A stretch of 7,305 nucleotides of DNA from JBJHBY01 sp050485745 (GCA_050485745.1 JBJHBY010000180.1:1-7305), one strand, 5' to 3'. Counted from the first letter of the stretch, positions 1 to 5,315 are shown. A program made the numbers and translations. Notes: generated from the letters alone by a model not told the origin.

Positions 1-16
1 CTATGGGAAACTGCAT
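1..16 (-). CDS. hicB: HicB antitoxin, first codons only (cut by window edge)
   Basis: Only the start of this gene is in the window. Reading leftward from 16 gives Met-Gln-Phe-Pro-Ile, a typical beginning for HicB antitoxins, which have a partial RNase H fold and usually a C-terminal DNA-binding domain. It lies directly after hicA, the usual hicA-hicB order, with 18 bases between the hicA stop and this ATG. A GAGG ribosome site at 26-29 is 9 bases upstream of the ATG at 16. Two in-frame ATGs at 25 and 22 are too close to that site, so 16 is preferred. The identification rests on five residues plus position; the rest of the gene is outside the window. Confidence 0.6.
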
Positions 17-34
17 CGGCATCATCCTCAAGGG

Positions 35-217
35 TCAAAGCAATCCCGCACTGCGCCTGATCTGTCGAACCGTCCCGACGGGCAAGTGCTTTTTCGGGTG
101 CGGGATGGGGATCGCACCCGGCCTCTCAGGGTGCTTGAAAACGTGGTGACTGCCACGAATCCGCTCCAGGGCCCAGCCGGCGGCCTCCAGTTCCTTGATC
201 AGATCGCTGCTTTTCAC
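35..217 (-). CDS. hicA: HicA-family mRNA interferase toxin
   Basis: This 60-residue protein has the normal length and layout of HicA, the small toxin of type II HicAB systems. HicA toxins have a double-stranded-RNA-binding-like fold and cleave mRNA in the cytoplasm until bound by HicB. Visible landmarks are the N-terminal KSSDLIKELEAAGW helix, the GSHHVF strand with the conserved catalytic histidine (H24), the HPKKHLPVGTV stretch and the closing IRRSAGL helix. The start codon is GTG at 217, preceded by a GGGAG purine tract at about 224-228. The gene is complete with no disrupted key residue, so the toxin is probably functional. It is transcribed from the promoter at 252-280 and is followed by hicB, giving a toxin-first operon. 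The family call is firm; RNA target and biological role cannot be read from sequence. Confidence 0.88.
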   Translation of the reverse strand: MKSSDLIKELEAAGWALERIRGSHHVFKHPERPGAIPIPHPKKHLPVGTVRQIRRSAGLL

Positions 218-251
218 CCCTGCTCCCTGGGACAGCCGCTACCGACGATAC

Positions 252-280
252 AATATACCTCTGGCGGTATGTTTGTTCAA
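252..280 (-). promoter_or_regulatory. hicAB promoter with embedded palindromic operator
   Basis: On the minus strand a -35 box TTGAAC (280-275) is followed by exactly 17 bases and a -10 box TATATT (257-252), a strong sigma70-type promoter. Transcription would start near 245, giving a leader of about 28 bases before hicA. An inverted repeat, ATACC-N6-GGTAT at 255-270, occupies the spacer and -10. With one mismatch the arms extend to 252-273. By analogy with other HicAB systems, where HicB or the HicAB complex represses its own promoter, this is the likely operator; that role is inferred. Confidence 0.75.
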
Positions 281-304
281 TGCCCGCTGGCGGCCCCGGC
301 ATGC

Positions 305-913
305 TCAGCCATCGCTCCCCCACAATTGCTGCAGGCGCGCGTCGCGGCCGCAGCCGTGGCGGTAATAGCGATAGCGCAGGGGGCGCTTCTTGTAATAGTC
401 CTGGTGATACGCCTCGGCGAGATAGAAGCGCGCGGCGCCACGAACCGCCGTCACAATGGGCCGCTCGAAGCGCCCGGATTCAACCAGGGCCTGCCGCGAA
501 TGCTCCGCCGCTTCGCGCTGGCCGTCGTCCCGGGCAAAGATCGCCGCCCGGTAATGCGCGCCGCGGTCACAGAACTGCCCGCCGTCGTCGAGCGGATCGA
601 TATTGCGCCAGAACACATCGAGCAGCGCCTCGTAACTCACCCGCGCCGGGTCGTAATGCACCCGCACCGCCTCGACATGCCCGGTGCCCCCCCGGGTGAC
701 GTCCTCATAGGACGGGTTGGCGCCGCGGCCGCCGGTGTAGCCCACCTCGGTGCGCAGCACACCGTCGAGGGCATCGAAGGGCGGCTGCATGCACCAGAAG
801 CAACCCCCGGCAAACACCGCCACGGTGTTCTCGCCCTCCTCCGCCACCGCGGCAGTGGCCATGACGCCGCACAGCGCCAGCAGGCCCGCACGCAGCCAAT
901 CTGTCATGCTCAT
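305..913 (-). CDS. msrA: Peptide methionine-S-sulfoxide reductase MsrA, exported
   Basis: MsrA reduces the S epimer of methionine sulfoxide in oxidised proteins. The 202-residue product has a Sec-type signal peptide (residues 1-24: short basic start, LLALCGVMATAAVA, likely cut before EEGENT), so it should act in the periplasm. The GGCFWC motif supplies catalytic C38. Spacing from it places Y69, E81 (GHVEAV), D116 and Y121 at the active-site positions known in E. coli MsrA. C115 and C188 (HGCGRDARLQQLW tail) are candidate partners for disulfide exchange. The residue after GCFWCM is Gln rather than the usual Glu. The start overlaps the msrB stop as ATGA, implying translational coupling; a second ATG two codons on (907) is an alternative. 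LALC does not fit a lipobox because -1 is Leu. Confidence 0.93.
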   Translation of the reverse strand: MSMTDWLRAGLLALCGVMATAAVAEEGENTVAVFAGGCFWCMQPPFDALDGVLRTEVGYTGGRGANPSYEDVTRGGTGHVEAVRVHYDPARVSYEALLDVFWRNIDPLDDGGQFCDRGAHYRAAIFARDDGQREAAEHSRQALVESGRFERPIVTAVRGAARFYLAEAYHQDYYKKRPLRYRYYRHGCGRDARLQQLWGSDG

Positions 914-1464
914 CCCCGCAGCGCCGGCAGGCGGTCAATGGCGGGGATGAAGCGCAGGGCAAGGCCGTTGTTGCACCAGCGCTGGCCGGTGGGTGGCGGG
1001 CCGTCCTTGAACACATGACCCTGGTGCCCGCCGCAGCGGATGCAGTGGTATTCGGTGCGTGGCAGAATCAGCTTGAAATCCCGCTTGGTGCCGACATGCC
1101 CCTCGAAAGGCGCGTAGAAGCTGGGCCAACCCGTGCCACTGTCGTATTTGGTTTCAGAGCTGAACAGGGGCAGGTAGCAGGCCGCGCAGATGTAGGTACC
1201 CTCGTCCCAGGTCTTGTCCAGCGGGCTGGAGAACGGCGGTTCGGTGCGCTCGCGAAACAGGATCTGCCAGGCCTCGTTGGGCAGCAGCTCGCGCCATTCC
1301 TTTGGCGTGCGCTCCAGGCGCGCAAGATCCCACTCGCGCTCCATCACCGCATGCCCCCGGCCGCCTGCCAACAAGCTGCCGGAACCGGCAAATGCCCCCA
1401 GCGCCACCCCCGATACCACGCCGCGCACGAACTGGCGACGCCCGATGCCGTTATGTTCCTGCAT
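910..1464 (-). CDS. msrB: Peptide methionine-R-sulfoxide reductase MsrB with Tat signal
   Basis: MsrB reduces the R epimer of methionine sulfoxide, complementing MsrA. With the start at 1464 the protein is 184 residues. Residues 8-14 (GRRQFVR) and the following hydrophobic GVVSGVALGAFAG form a twin-arginine signal, so a folded enzyme is probably exported to the periplasm. The catalytic domain shows both zinc-binding pairs (C93/C96 and C141/C144), the GTGWPSF motif at 110-116 and the HCIRCGGHQGHVF block. The catalytic cysteine is C164 in RWCNNGLALRF. The ATG at 1464 is chosen because a purine-rich AAGAGGAA lies about ten bases upstream. A GTG at 1524 would add 20 residues encoded by the leader repeats and is less likely. 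It is first in a two-gene unit with msrA. Exported MsrB-MsrA pairs are known; here they are separate proteins, not a fusion. Confidence 0.92.
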   Translation of the reverse strand: MQEHNGIGRRQFVRGVVSGVALGAFAGSGSLLAGGRGHAVMEREWDLARLERTPKEWRELLPNEAWQILFRERTEPPFSSPLDKTWDEGTYICAACYLPLFSSETKYDSGTGWPSFYAPFEGHVGTKRDFKLILPRTEYHCIRCGGHQGHVFKDGPPPTGQRWCNNGLALRFIPAIDRLPALRG

Positions 1465-1479
1465 GACTGCGAATTCCTC

Positions 1480-1524
1480 TTGCCGGAGTCCACTTGTTGC
1501 CGGCGTCCACTTGCCGGCTTCCAC
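1480..1524 (-). repeat. Three 14-bp direct repeats in the msrB leader
   Basis: On the plus strand the copies are TTGCCGGAGTCCAC (1480-1493), TTGCCGGCGTCCAC (1497-1510) and TTGCCGGCTTCCAC (1511-1524). The first two are separated by TTG and the last two abut. Each copy differs from the others at only one or two positions. The array lies between the probable promoter region and the ribosome site of msrB, so it would be in the 5' untranslated leader. Its function is unknown. Confidence 0.85.
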
Positions 1525-1531
1525 CCATGCG

Positions 1532-1552
1532 TTGATTCACGTCAATATGATA
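1532..1552 (-). promoter_or_regulatory. Possible msrBA promoter element with FNR/CRP-type dyad
   Basis: TTGAT-TCAC-GTCAA at 1532-1545 matches the FNR/Anr consensus TTGAT-N4-ATCAA at nine of ten positions. Next to it on the minus strand is a -10-like TATCAT (1552-1547), which has no good -35 box 16-18 bases upstream. This is the only promoter-like structure in the 104-bp gap before msrB. If the -10 is real, the dyad would cover the start point, which suggests repression. Single short matches of this kind can occur by chance. Confidence 0.3.
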
Positions 1553-1568
1553 CGCCTTCACGCCCCGC

Positions 1569-2471
1569 TCAGGATTCCTCCCGGTGATGCGTGGTGCGGT
1601 AGTCCCCGAAGCGTTCGTCGCGCTTCTGCAGGGCGCCCTTCAGACCATGGCTGCCGATATCGTCGAGAAAGGCCTTGAAACTGGGCTGGTGGATGCCGAG
1701 GGTGCACAGCTCGGTGCCGGCGCGGATGCCCTGACGCAGGCCCATGACGTCCATCTGCCGGTGTACGGCACGCTTGTTCAGCTGCACGATGTCCGGCGGC
1801 ATCATGGCGATGCGTCCGGCAATGGCCAGCACCCGCTCTTCCAGTTCCGCCGCGGGGAAGCTGTCCGTGGCCCAGCCCCGCGCCGCGGCCTGGCGGCCGT
1901 CCAGGGCATCGCCGGTGAGCAGCATCTCCATGCCTTTGCGCATGCCCACCAGCCAGGGATGAAAGTGCATGTCCGGCACGCCGAAGCGCACCGCCGGGTA
2001 GCCCATCTGCGCGTCATCCGCCATGTACACCAGGTCGCAACCGGTGGCCAGCTCGCTGCCACCCGCCAGGCAGTAGCCGTGAACCTGAGCGATCACCGGC
2101 TTGGCCAGATCCCAGATACCCATCCAGCCCTCGGTGACGTGGCGCGGCCACTGGCCGTCGCCACCCGCCGTATAGAACGGATACTCCAGGCCCTCGTTAC
2201 CGCCGCCGAGGTCGTAACCGGCGGAAAAACACGTGCCGGCGCCACGGATGATCTGCACGCGCACGCTCTCGTCCGCATCCCCCTGCTGCAGCGCGTGCAA
2301 CAGCTCGCCGCGCAGGGCGTGGTTGAGGGCGTTGCGCTTGGCCGGACGGTTCAGGGTGATGCGCTTGACCCCCGGCGCCGGCGTGTCCACCAGCACCACC
2401 GTGTAGCCATCCTCGCCGTAGCGGGCGCTGCCGGCCCGGGTGTTCTGGTAGACGTTGTCGTTTTCACTCAT
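1569..2471 (-). CDS. Crotonase-superfamily protein (enoyl-CoA hydratase/isomerase-like)
   Basis: The 300-residue protein has the crotonase core: the ITLNRPAKRNAL strand (38-49), the FSAGYDL oxyanion-hole segment (82-88) and the HGYCLAGGSELATGCD segment (131-146). These proteins act on acyl-CoA thioesters in the cytoplasm. Of the two acidic residues of classical hydratases, the first is present (E140) and the second is replaced by Ala (A160 in MGYPAVRFGVPD). Simple hydration is therefore doubtful; isomerase, hydrolase or other crotonase chemistry is possible. The C-terminal half, with the HFHPWLVGMRKGMEMLLTGD block and LNKRAVHRQMDVMG, is typical of a family member, but I cannot assign a substrate. 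ATG 2471 is chosen over 2495 because GGAG lies 8 bases upstream of it and because the likely transcription start (~2506) would leave 2495 without a ribosome site. It diverges from the dehydrogenase at 2635. Confidence 0.85.
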   Translation of the reverse strand: MSENDNVYQNTRAGSARYGEDGYTVVLVDTPAPGVKRITLNRPAKRNALNHALRGELLHALQQGDADESVRVQIIRGAGTCFSAGYDLGGGNEGLEYPFYTAGGDGQWPRHVTEGWMGIWDLAKPVIAQVHGYCLAGGSELATGCDLVYMADDAQMGYPAVRFGVPDMHFHPWLVGMRKGMEMLLTGDALDGRQAAARGWATDSFPAAELEERVLAIAGRIAMMPPDIVQLNKRAVHRQMDVMGLRQGIRAGTELCTLGIHQPSFKAFLDDIGSHGLKGALQKRDERFGDYRTTHHREES

Positions 2472-2512
2472 TACTGGCGCTCCACTGGGCTGCATGGTCT
2501 GTCGTGCTCCGG

Positions 2513-2521
2513 ATCATACCA
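2513..2521 (-). promoter_or_regulatory. Extended -10 promoter candidate for the crotonase gene
   Basis: On the minus strand TGG immediately precedes TATGAT (2518-2513), the TGn-hexamer arrangement of an extended -10 promoter. No good -35 is present at the proper distance, as expected for this class. Transcription would begin near 2506, leaving about 35 bases before the ATG at 2471. Confidence 0.45.
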
Positions 2522-2575
2522 AGCACACCGGAGCGCGCGGGCCAAGCCACTGTACCCACAGCGGAAAAACCCGAG

Positions 2576-2604
2576 TTGTTCGCTCTGACCACGGTCGCTA
2601 TCAT
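2576..2604 (+). promoter_or_regulatory. Promoter of the zinc-type dehydrogenase gene
   Basis: A -35 box TTGTTC (2576-2581) and a -10 box TATCAT (2599-2604) are separated by 17 bases. The predicted start near 2611 leaves a short leader containing the strong AAGGAG ribosome site at 2624-2629, five bases before the ATG at 2635. It points away from the crotonase promoter about 80 bp upstream. Confidence 0.6.
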
Positions 2605-2634
2605 CGCCCGAAACCCGCCAATTAAGGAGCCCTT

Positions 2635-3645
2635 ATGAAAGCGATCATGCTGCACGGCCCCAACGACCTGCGCTTCGAGGACCTGCCGGAACCACAACCG
2701 GGCCCGGACGACGTGGTGATCCGCCTGCGCGCCTGCGGCATCTGCGGCACCGACATCGCCTTCGCCGCGGTGGGCGGCATGACCGGCCCCTCGGACACGC
2801 CGATGGCCCTGGGCCATGAGCTCTCCGGCACCATCGCCGCCCGCGGCCAGAACGTGCGCCACCTGGAGCCCGGGCAGCGGGTGGTGGTGAACCCCACCTC
2901 GGATGCGAACATGATCGGCTCCGGCGGCGCCGGTGGCTTTGCCGAGTGCCTGCTGGTCAAGGACGTGGCCCGGGGCGAGCATGTGTTCCCGATCCCCGAC
3001 TCGCTGTCGTTCGAGCGCGCTGCCCTGGTCGAGCCGCTGTCCGTGGCGATGCACGGGGTCAACCGCGCCCAGGTCGGCCCGGACAGCCAGGTTGCCGTAT
3101 TCGGCGCCGGCCCCATCGGCCTGGGTGTGGTGCTGTTCCTGAAACAGCGCGGCGTGCGTGACATCACCGTGTTCGACATGTCCGACAGCCGTCTGGAGCG
3201 CGCCATGGCGCTCGGCGCCAACGCCGCCCACAGCCCCGCCGAGGTGGATGTGGCCAGGGTGCTGGGCGAGCGCCATGGCACCGGCTCGATCCACGGCTGG
3301 CCGACGGTGATGACCGACACCTTTATCGATGTGTCCGGCGCGCCCATGGTCATCCCCGAGGCGATCAGGATGGCGCCGCTGCACGGCCACATCGTGGTGG
3401 TGGCGGTGCACCACAAACCCATCCCCGTGGACTTCCAGACGGCTCTCGGCAAGGAGCTGCGCTTTTCCACCTCGCTGGCCTACCCCGACGAGTTCGGCAC
3501 CGTACTGGACCTGCTCGCCCGCGACGCCATCGATGTGGCACCGATGGTCAGCCATACCTTCGACTTCGATGACTTCATGCAGGCCTTCGAGGTGGCGCGG
3601 GACAAGGACAGGGCAGCGAAGGTGGTGGTGACGTTTGCGGGGTAA
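2635..3645 (+). CDS. Zinc-type medium-chain alcohol/polyol dehydrogenase (idonate/sorbitol-dehydrogenase-like)
   Basis: The 336-residue protein is a medium-chain dehydrogenase that should oxidise an alcohol or polyol using a nicotinamide cofactor. The GroES-like N-terminal domain carries the catalytic zinc ligands C37 (CGICGTD), H61/E62 (GHELSG) and probably E133 (VEPLSV). The Rossmann domain begins with VAVFGAGPIG (residues 153-162), and the acidic D181 after the second strand (TVFD) favours NAD over NADP. The structural-zinc lobe with four cysteines, normally in this region, is absent: NPTSDANMIGSGGAGGFAEC (86-105) has only C105, which is outside that motif, so the protein is shorter than most relatives. 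The C-terminus (GKELRFSTSL..., AKVVV) resembles L-idonate 5-dehydrogenase, but the substrate cannot be set. The AAGGAG site fixes the start. It converges on the MoaD-like gene, 17 bases away. Confidence 0.88.
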   Translation: MKAIMLHGPNDLRFEDLPEPQPGPDDVVIRLRACGICGTDIAFAAVGGMTGPSDTPMALGHELSGTIAARGQNVRHLEPGQRVVVNPTSDANMIGSGGAGGFAECLLVKDVARGEHVFPIPDSLSFERAALVEPLSVAMHGVNRAQVGPDSQVAVFGAGPIGLGVVLFLKQRGVRDITVFDMSDSRLERAMALGANAAHSPAEVDVARVLGERHGTGSIHGWPTVMTDTFIDVSGAPMVIPEAIRMAPLHGHIVVVAVHHKPIPVDFQTALGKELRFSTSLAYPDEFGTVLDLLARDAIDVAPMVSHTFDFDDFMQAFEVARDKDRAAKVVVTFAG

Positions 3646-3654
3646 GGCGCTGCC

Positions 3655-3688
3655 TCATCGGGCTATCCCCCGGAAATCGCCCCGATGA
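3655..3688. terminator. Inverted repeat between convergent genes, possible weak terminator
   Basis: TCATCGGG (3655-3662) and CCCGATGA (3681-3688) form a perfect 8-bp stem with an 18-base loop. It sits where the dehydrogenase and MoaD-like genes meet and overlaps the 3' end of the latter. There is no T-run on either side and the loop is large, so a termination role is only suggested by position. Confidence 0.25.
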
Positions 3689-3986
3689 TCAGCAGCGGCT
3701 CCTTGCCCGCGGCGACGGCCTCCGGCAGTGGTGCGTCGGGGGAATCCAGGGAAACGTCTTCGTTGCAGGCGAAAAGTCGAACCTTTGGCCGGCGCTTGCC
3801 GGCGTGATCGCGAATGGTGCCGCGCAGCATCGGATGGGCGGCCTCCAGCGCGTTGAGAATCGAGCGCTGGGTGACGACACCGCCGACATGCACGGTGATT
3901 TCCCGTCCGGTTTTCGCCAGGGTCATGAGTTGATACGGCAGTATCACCCGGATCGGCGCAGCGGCTCTGTCTGCAGAGTGGTTCAT
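3663..3986 (-). CDS. MoaD/ThiS-like ubiquitin-fold protein with C-terminal Gly-Gly
   Basis: The 107-residue protein has the beta-grasp layout of MoaD/ThiS sulfur carriers. It has a first strand IRVILPYQL (12-20), a second strand REITVHVGG (28-36), a helix TQRSILNALEAAHPML (39-54), a KVRLFACNEDV strand (68-78) and an exposed tail IIGAISGG ending in G106-G107. In the family the terminal glycine is adenylated by an E1-like enzyme (MoeB/ThiF) and converted to a thiocarboxylate, or in some bacterial systems conjugated. No E1-like gene, other molybdopterin gene or thiamine gene lies in this window, so it is probably not the housekeeping MoaD or ThiS. Its ATG overlaps the stop of the upstream beta-propeller gene (ATGA), so the two are translated together. 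Fold assignment is good; the pathway is unknown. Confidence 0.8.
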   Translation of the reverse strand: MNHSADRAAAPIRVILPYQLMTLAKTGREITVHVGGVVTQRSILNALEAAHPMLRGTIRDHAGKRRPKVRLFACNEDVSLDSPDAPLPEAVAAGKEPLLIIGAISGG

Positions 3987-5185
3987 GGCAGTGTCTGCAC
4001 CTCCACCGAGAGTACCGCCGGCAGGTCGCGAACGATGGGCATCCAGCGGTCACCGCTGTCTGCGGACACATAGACCTGGCCGCCGGTGGTGCCGAAATAG
4101 ATACCACAGGGGTCCATCGTGTCCACCGCCATGGCGTCACGCAGCACGTTCACGTAGCAGTTTTCCTGGGGCAGTCCCTCCGTAAGCGCCTCCCACTCCT
4201 CGCCACCACCGCGGCTGCGGTAGACACGCAGCCTGCCGTCGGGCGGGTAGTGTTCGGAATCGCTCTTGATGGGCACCACATAGACCGTCTCGGGCTCGTG
4301 GGCGTGCACCGCGATGGGAAAGCCGAAGTCGCTGGGCAGATTGCCGCTGATTTCGCGCCAGTGGTCACCGGCGTCGTCACTGCGCATCACGTCCCAGTGC
4401 TTTTGCATGAACAGCACCTCGGGGCTCGAGGGATGCAGGGCCAGATTGTGCACGCAGTGGCCCACATTGGCCTCGGGATCGGGGATGTGGTCAGAGACCA
4501 GGCCCCGGTTGATCGGCCGCCAGGTCAGCCCGCCGTCGTCGGTACGGAAGGCGCCCGCGGCGGAGATCGCAACGTAGATGCGCTGCGGGTTGGTGGGGTC
4601 GAGCAGGATGGTGTGCAGGCACATGCCACCGGCCCCCGGCTGCCAGTTCGGGCCACTGCCGTGGCCGCGCAGGCCCGCGAGTTCCTGCCAGGATTCGCCC
4701 CCGTTGCCGGAGCGGAACAGTGCGGCATCCTCCACGCCGGCGTAGACCACGTCCCGATCCGTTGGCGAGGGCTCCAGGTGCCACACCCGGGTGAATTCCC
4801 AGGGGCGCTGGCTGCCGTCATACCACTGGTGAGTGGTCAGGGGGCTGCCGGTTTCCGCCGAGGTGTCGTAGACGAAGCGGCTGGGCGCCGGCTGGGGCAT
4901 GGCGCCGTCCTCCGGCGGTGCGCTGAAATCGGGGATGTCCCCCGGTTCGAGGCCGGGCTGCTCCCAGGTATTGCCGCCATCGCTGGAGCGCTGGATGATC
5001 TGCCCGAACCAGCTGCTCGTCTGTGATGCGTAAATGCGATCGGGGTCCAGCGGGGACCCTTTCATGTGGTAGACCTCCCAGCCGGCGAAGTGCGGCCCGG
5101 ACACCGTCCACCTGTCGCGCTTGCCGTCCGCGCTGAGGATAAAGGCTCCCTTTCTCGTACCGACCAGAACCCGGATCTTGCTCAT
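3983..5185 (-). CDS. Cytoplasmic beta-propeller protein with six Asp-box (BNR) repeats
   Basis: The 400-residue protein contains six Asp-box-type turns of the S-x-D-x-G-x-x-W pattern: residues 67-74 (SSDGGNTW), 159-166 (SGNGGESW), 215-222 (TDDGGLTW), 269-276 (SDDAGDHW), 324-331 (SRGGGEEW, degenerate) and 374-381 (SADSGDRW). Such repeats build beta-propellers as in sialidases and sortilin-like proteins. Databases often call such proteins exo-sialidases, but no FRIP-type arginine motif is visible, so glycosidase activity is not supported. There is no signal peptide; the protein should be cytoplasmic. ATG 5185 follows AAGGAAGAG and gives the compact KIRVLVGTRKGAF start; a GTG at 5293 would add 36 residues translated from the leader repeats and is unlikely. 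It is first in a unit with the MoaD-like gene and is divergent from marR. A binding or scaffold role for the Gly-Gly protein is inference. Confidence 0.85.
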   Translation of the reverse strand: MSKIRVLVGTRKGAFILSADGKRDRWTVSGPHFAGWEVYHMKGSPLDPDRIYASQTSSWFGQIIQRSSDGGNTWEQPGLEPGDIPDFSAPPEDGAMPQPAPSRFVYDTSAETGSPLTTHQWYDGSQRPWEFTRVWHLEPSPTDRDVVYAGVEDAALFRSGNGGESWQELAGLRGHGSGPNWQPGAGGMCLHTILLDPTNPQRIYVAISAAGAFRTDDGGLTWRPINRGLVSDHIPDPEANVGHCVHNLALHPSSPEVLFMQKHWDVMRSDDAGDHWREISGNLPSDFGFPIAVHAHEPETVYVVPIKSDSEHYPPDGRLRVYRSRGGGEEWEALTEGLPQENCYVNVLRDAMAVDTMDPCGIYFGTTGGQVYVSADSGDRWMPIVRDLPAVLSVEVQTLP

Positions 5186-5191
5186 TGCTCT

Positions 5192-5269
5192 TCCTTCCCT
5201 GTTGATACCCAAAAGCCTGCTGATGTGCTCAGAGGCCCTGCTGGTACCCAGAGACCTGCTGATGTGCCC
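5192..5269 (-). repeat. Four ~20-bp tandem repeats in the propeller-gene leader
   Basis: Read on the minus strand, four adjoining units lie at 5269-5250 (20 bp), 5249-5231 (19), 5230-5211 (20) and 5210-5192 (19). They follow the pattern G(G/A)G(C/T)A..., then CAGCAGG or CAACAGG, then a pyrimidine-rich end. Units 1+2 and 3+4 form a 39-bp duplication: the segments 5206-5236 and 5245-5275 agree at 26 of 31 positions. The last unit ends in GGGAAGGA, the ribosome binding site of the gene at 5185. The array lies in the predicted 5' leader. Substitutions between copies mostly alter amino acids if translated, which argues against a protein-coding role. Confidence 0.8.
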
Positions 5270-5286
5270 GGAGGCGGCGTGAATCG

Positions 5287-5315
5287 TTGACACATTACGT
5301 TGATATCAACACAAT
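5287..5315 (+). promoter_or_regulatory. marR promoter
   Basis: A perfect TTGACA -35 box (5287-5292), a 17-base spacer and a -10-like CACAAT (5310-5315, four of six consensus positions) point rightward. The predicted start is about seven bases further, at or next to the A of the marR ATG (5322), implying a leaderless mRNA. Confidence 0.6.
5299..5310. promoter_or_regulatory. Perfect palindrome, probable MarR operator
   Basis: GTTGATATCAAC is a perfect 12-bp palindrome lying in the spacer of the marR promoter and covering the -10 box of the opposing promoter. A second dyad, TTGAC-CCAT-GTCAA, lies at 5315-5328 across the marR start codon, so GTTGA/TCAAC half-sites recur through 5286-5329. MarR proteins bind such palindromes as dimers and commonly repress their own gene and a divergent one; the link to this MarR is inferred from position. 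Confidence 0.6.

Noticed and set aside
859..913. Lipoprotein signal in MsrA (LALC)
   Set aside because: The residue before Cys is Leu, not Gly, Ala or Ser, and an ordinary AVA-E cleavage site follows.
1465..1524. Longer MsrB starting at GTG 1524
   Set aside because: The extra 20 residues come from the tandem repeats, have no family similarity and push the Tat motif inward; ATG 1464 has a suitable ribosome site.
1584..2588. Long open frame on the strand opposite the crotonase gene
   Set aside because: Composition is rich in Ala, His, Arg and Val with no recognisable motif. It is the usual antisense shadow in G+C-rich coding DNA. Similar frames opposite the dehydrogenase (2464-3555), propeller (4250-5026) and epoxide hydrolase (5873-7162) genes were rejected for the same reason.
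1569..3645. Crotonase and dehydrogenase as one catabolic pathway
   Set aside because: They are divergent with separate promoters, no shared substrate can be deduced, and no acyl-CoA ligase or thiolase is present.
3983..5185. Sialidase (neuraminidase) function for the Asp-box protein
   Set aside because: There is no FRIP-type motif, no signal peptide and no visible arginine triad; Asp boxes alone only indicate the propeller fold.
5192..5269. Tandem repeats considered as a CRISPR array
   Set aside because: The units abut directly with no unique spacers and are only about 20 bp; no cas genes are present.
5186..5293. Longer propeller protein starting at GTG 5293, which coincides with the predicted transcription start
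   Set aside because: It would be a leaderless translation of the repeat array. Copy differences are mostly amino-acid-changing, and ATG 5185 has a strong ribosome site followed by the compact propeller start.
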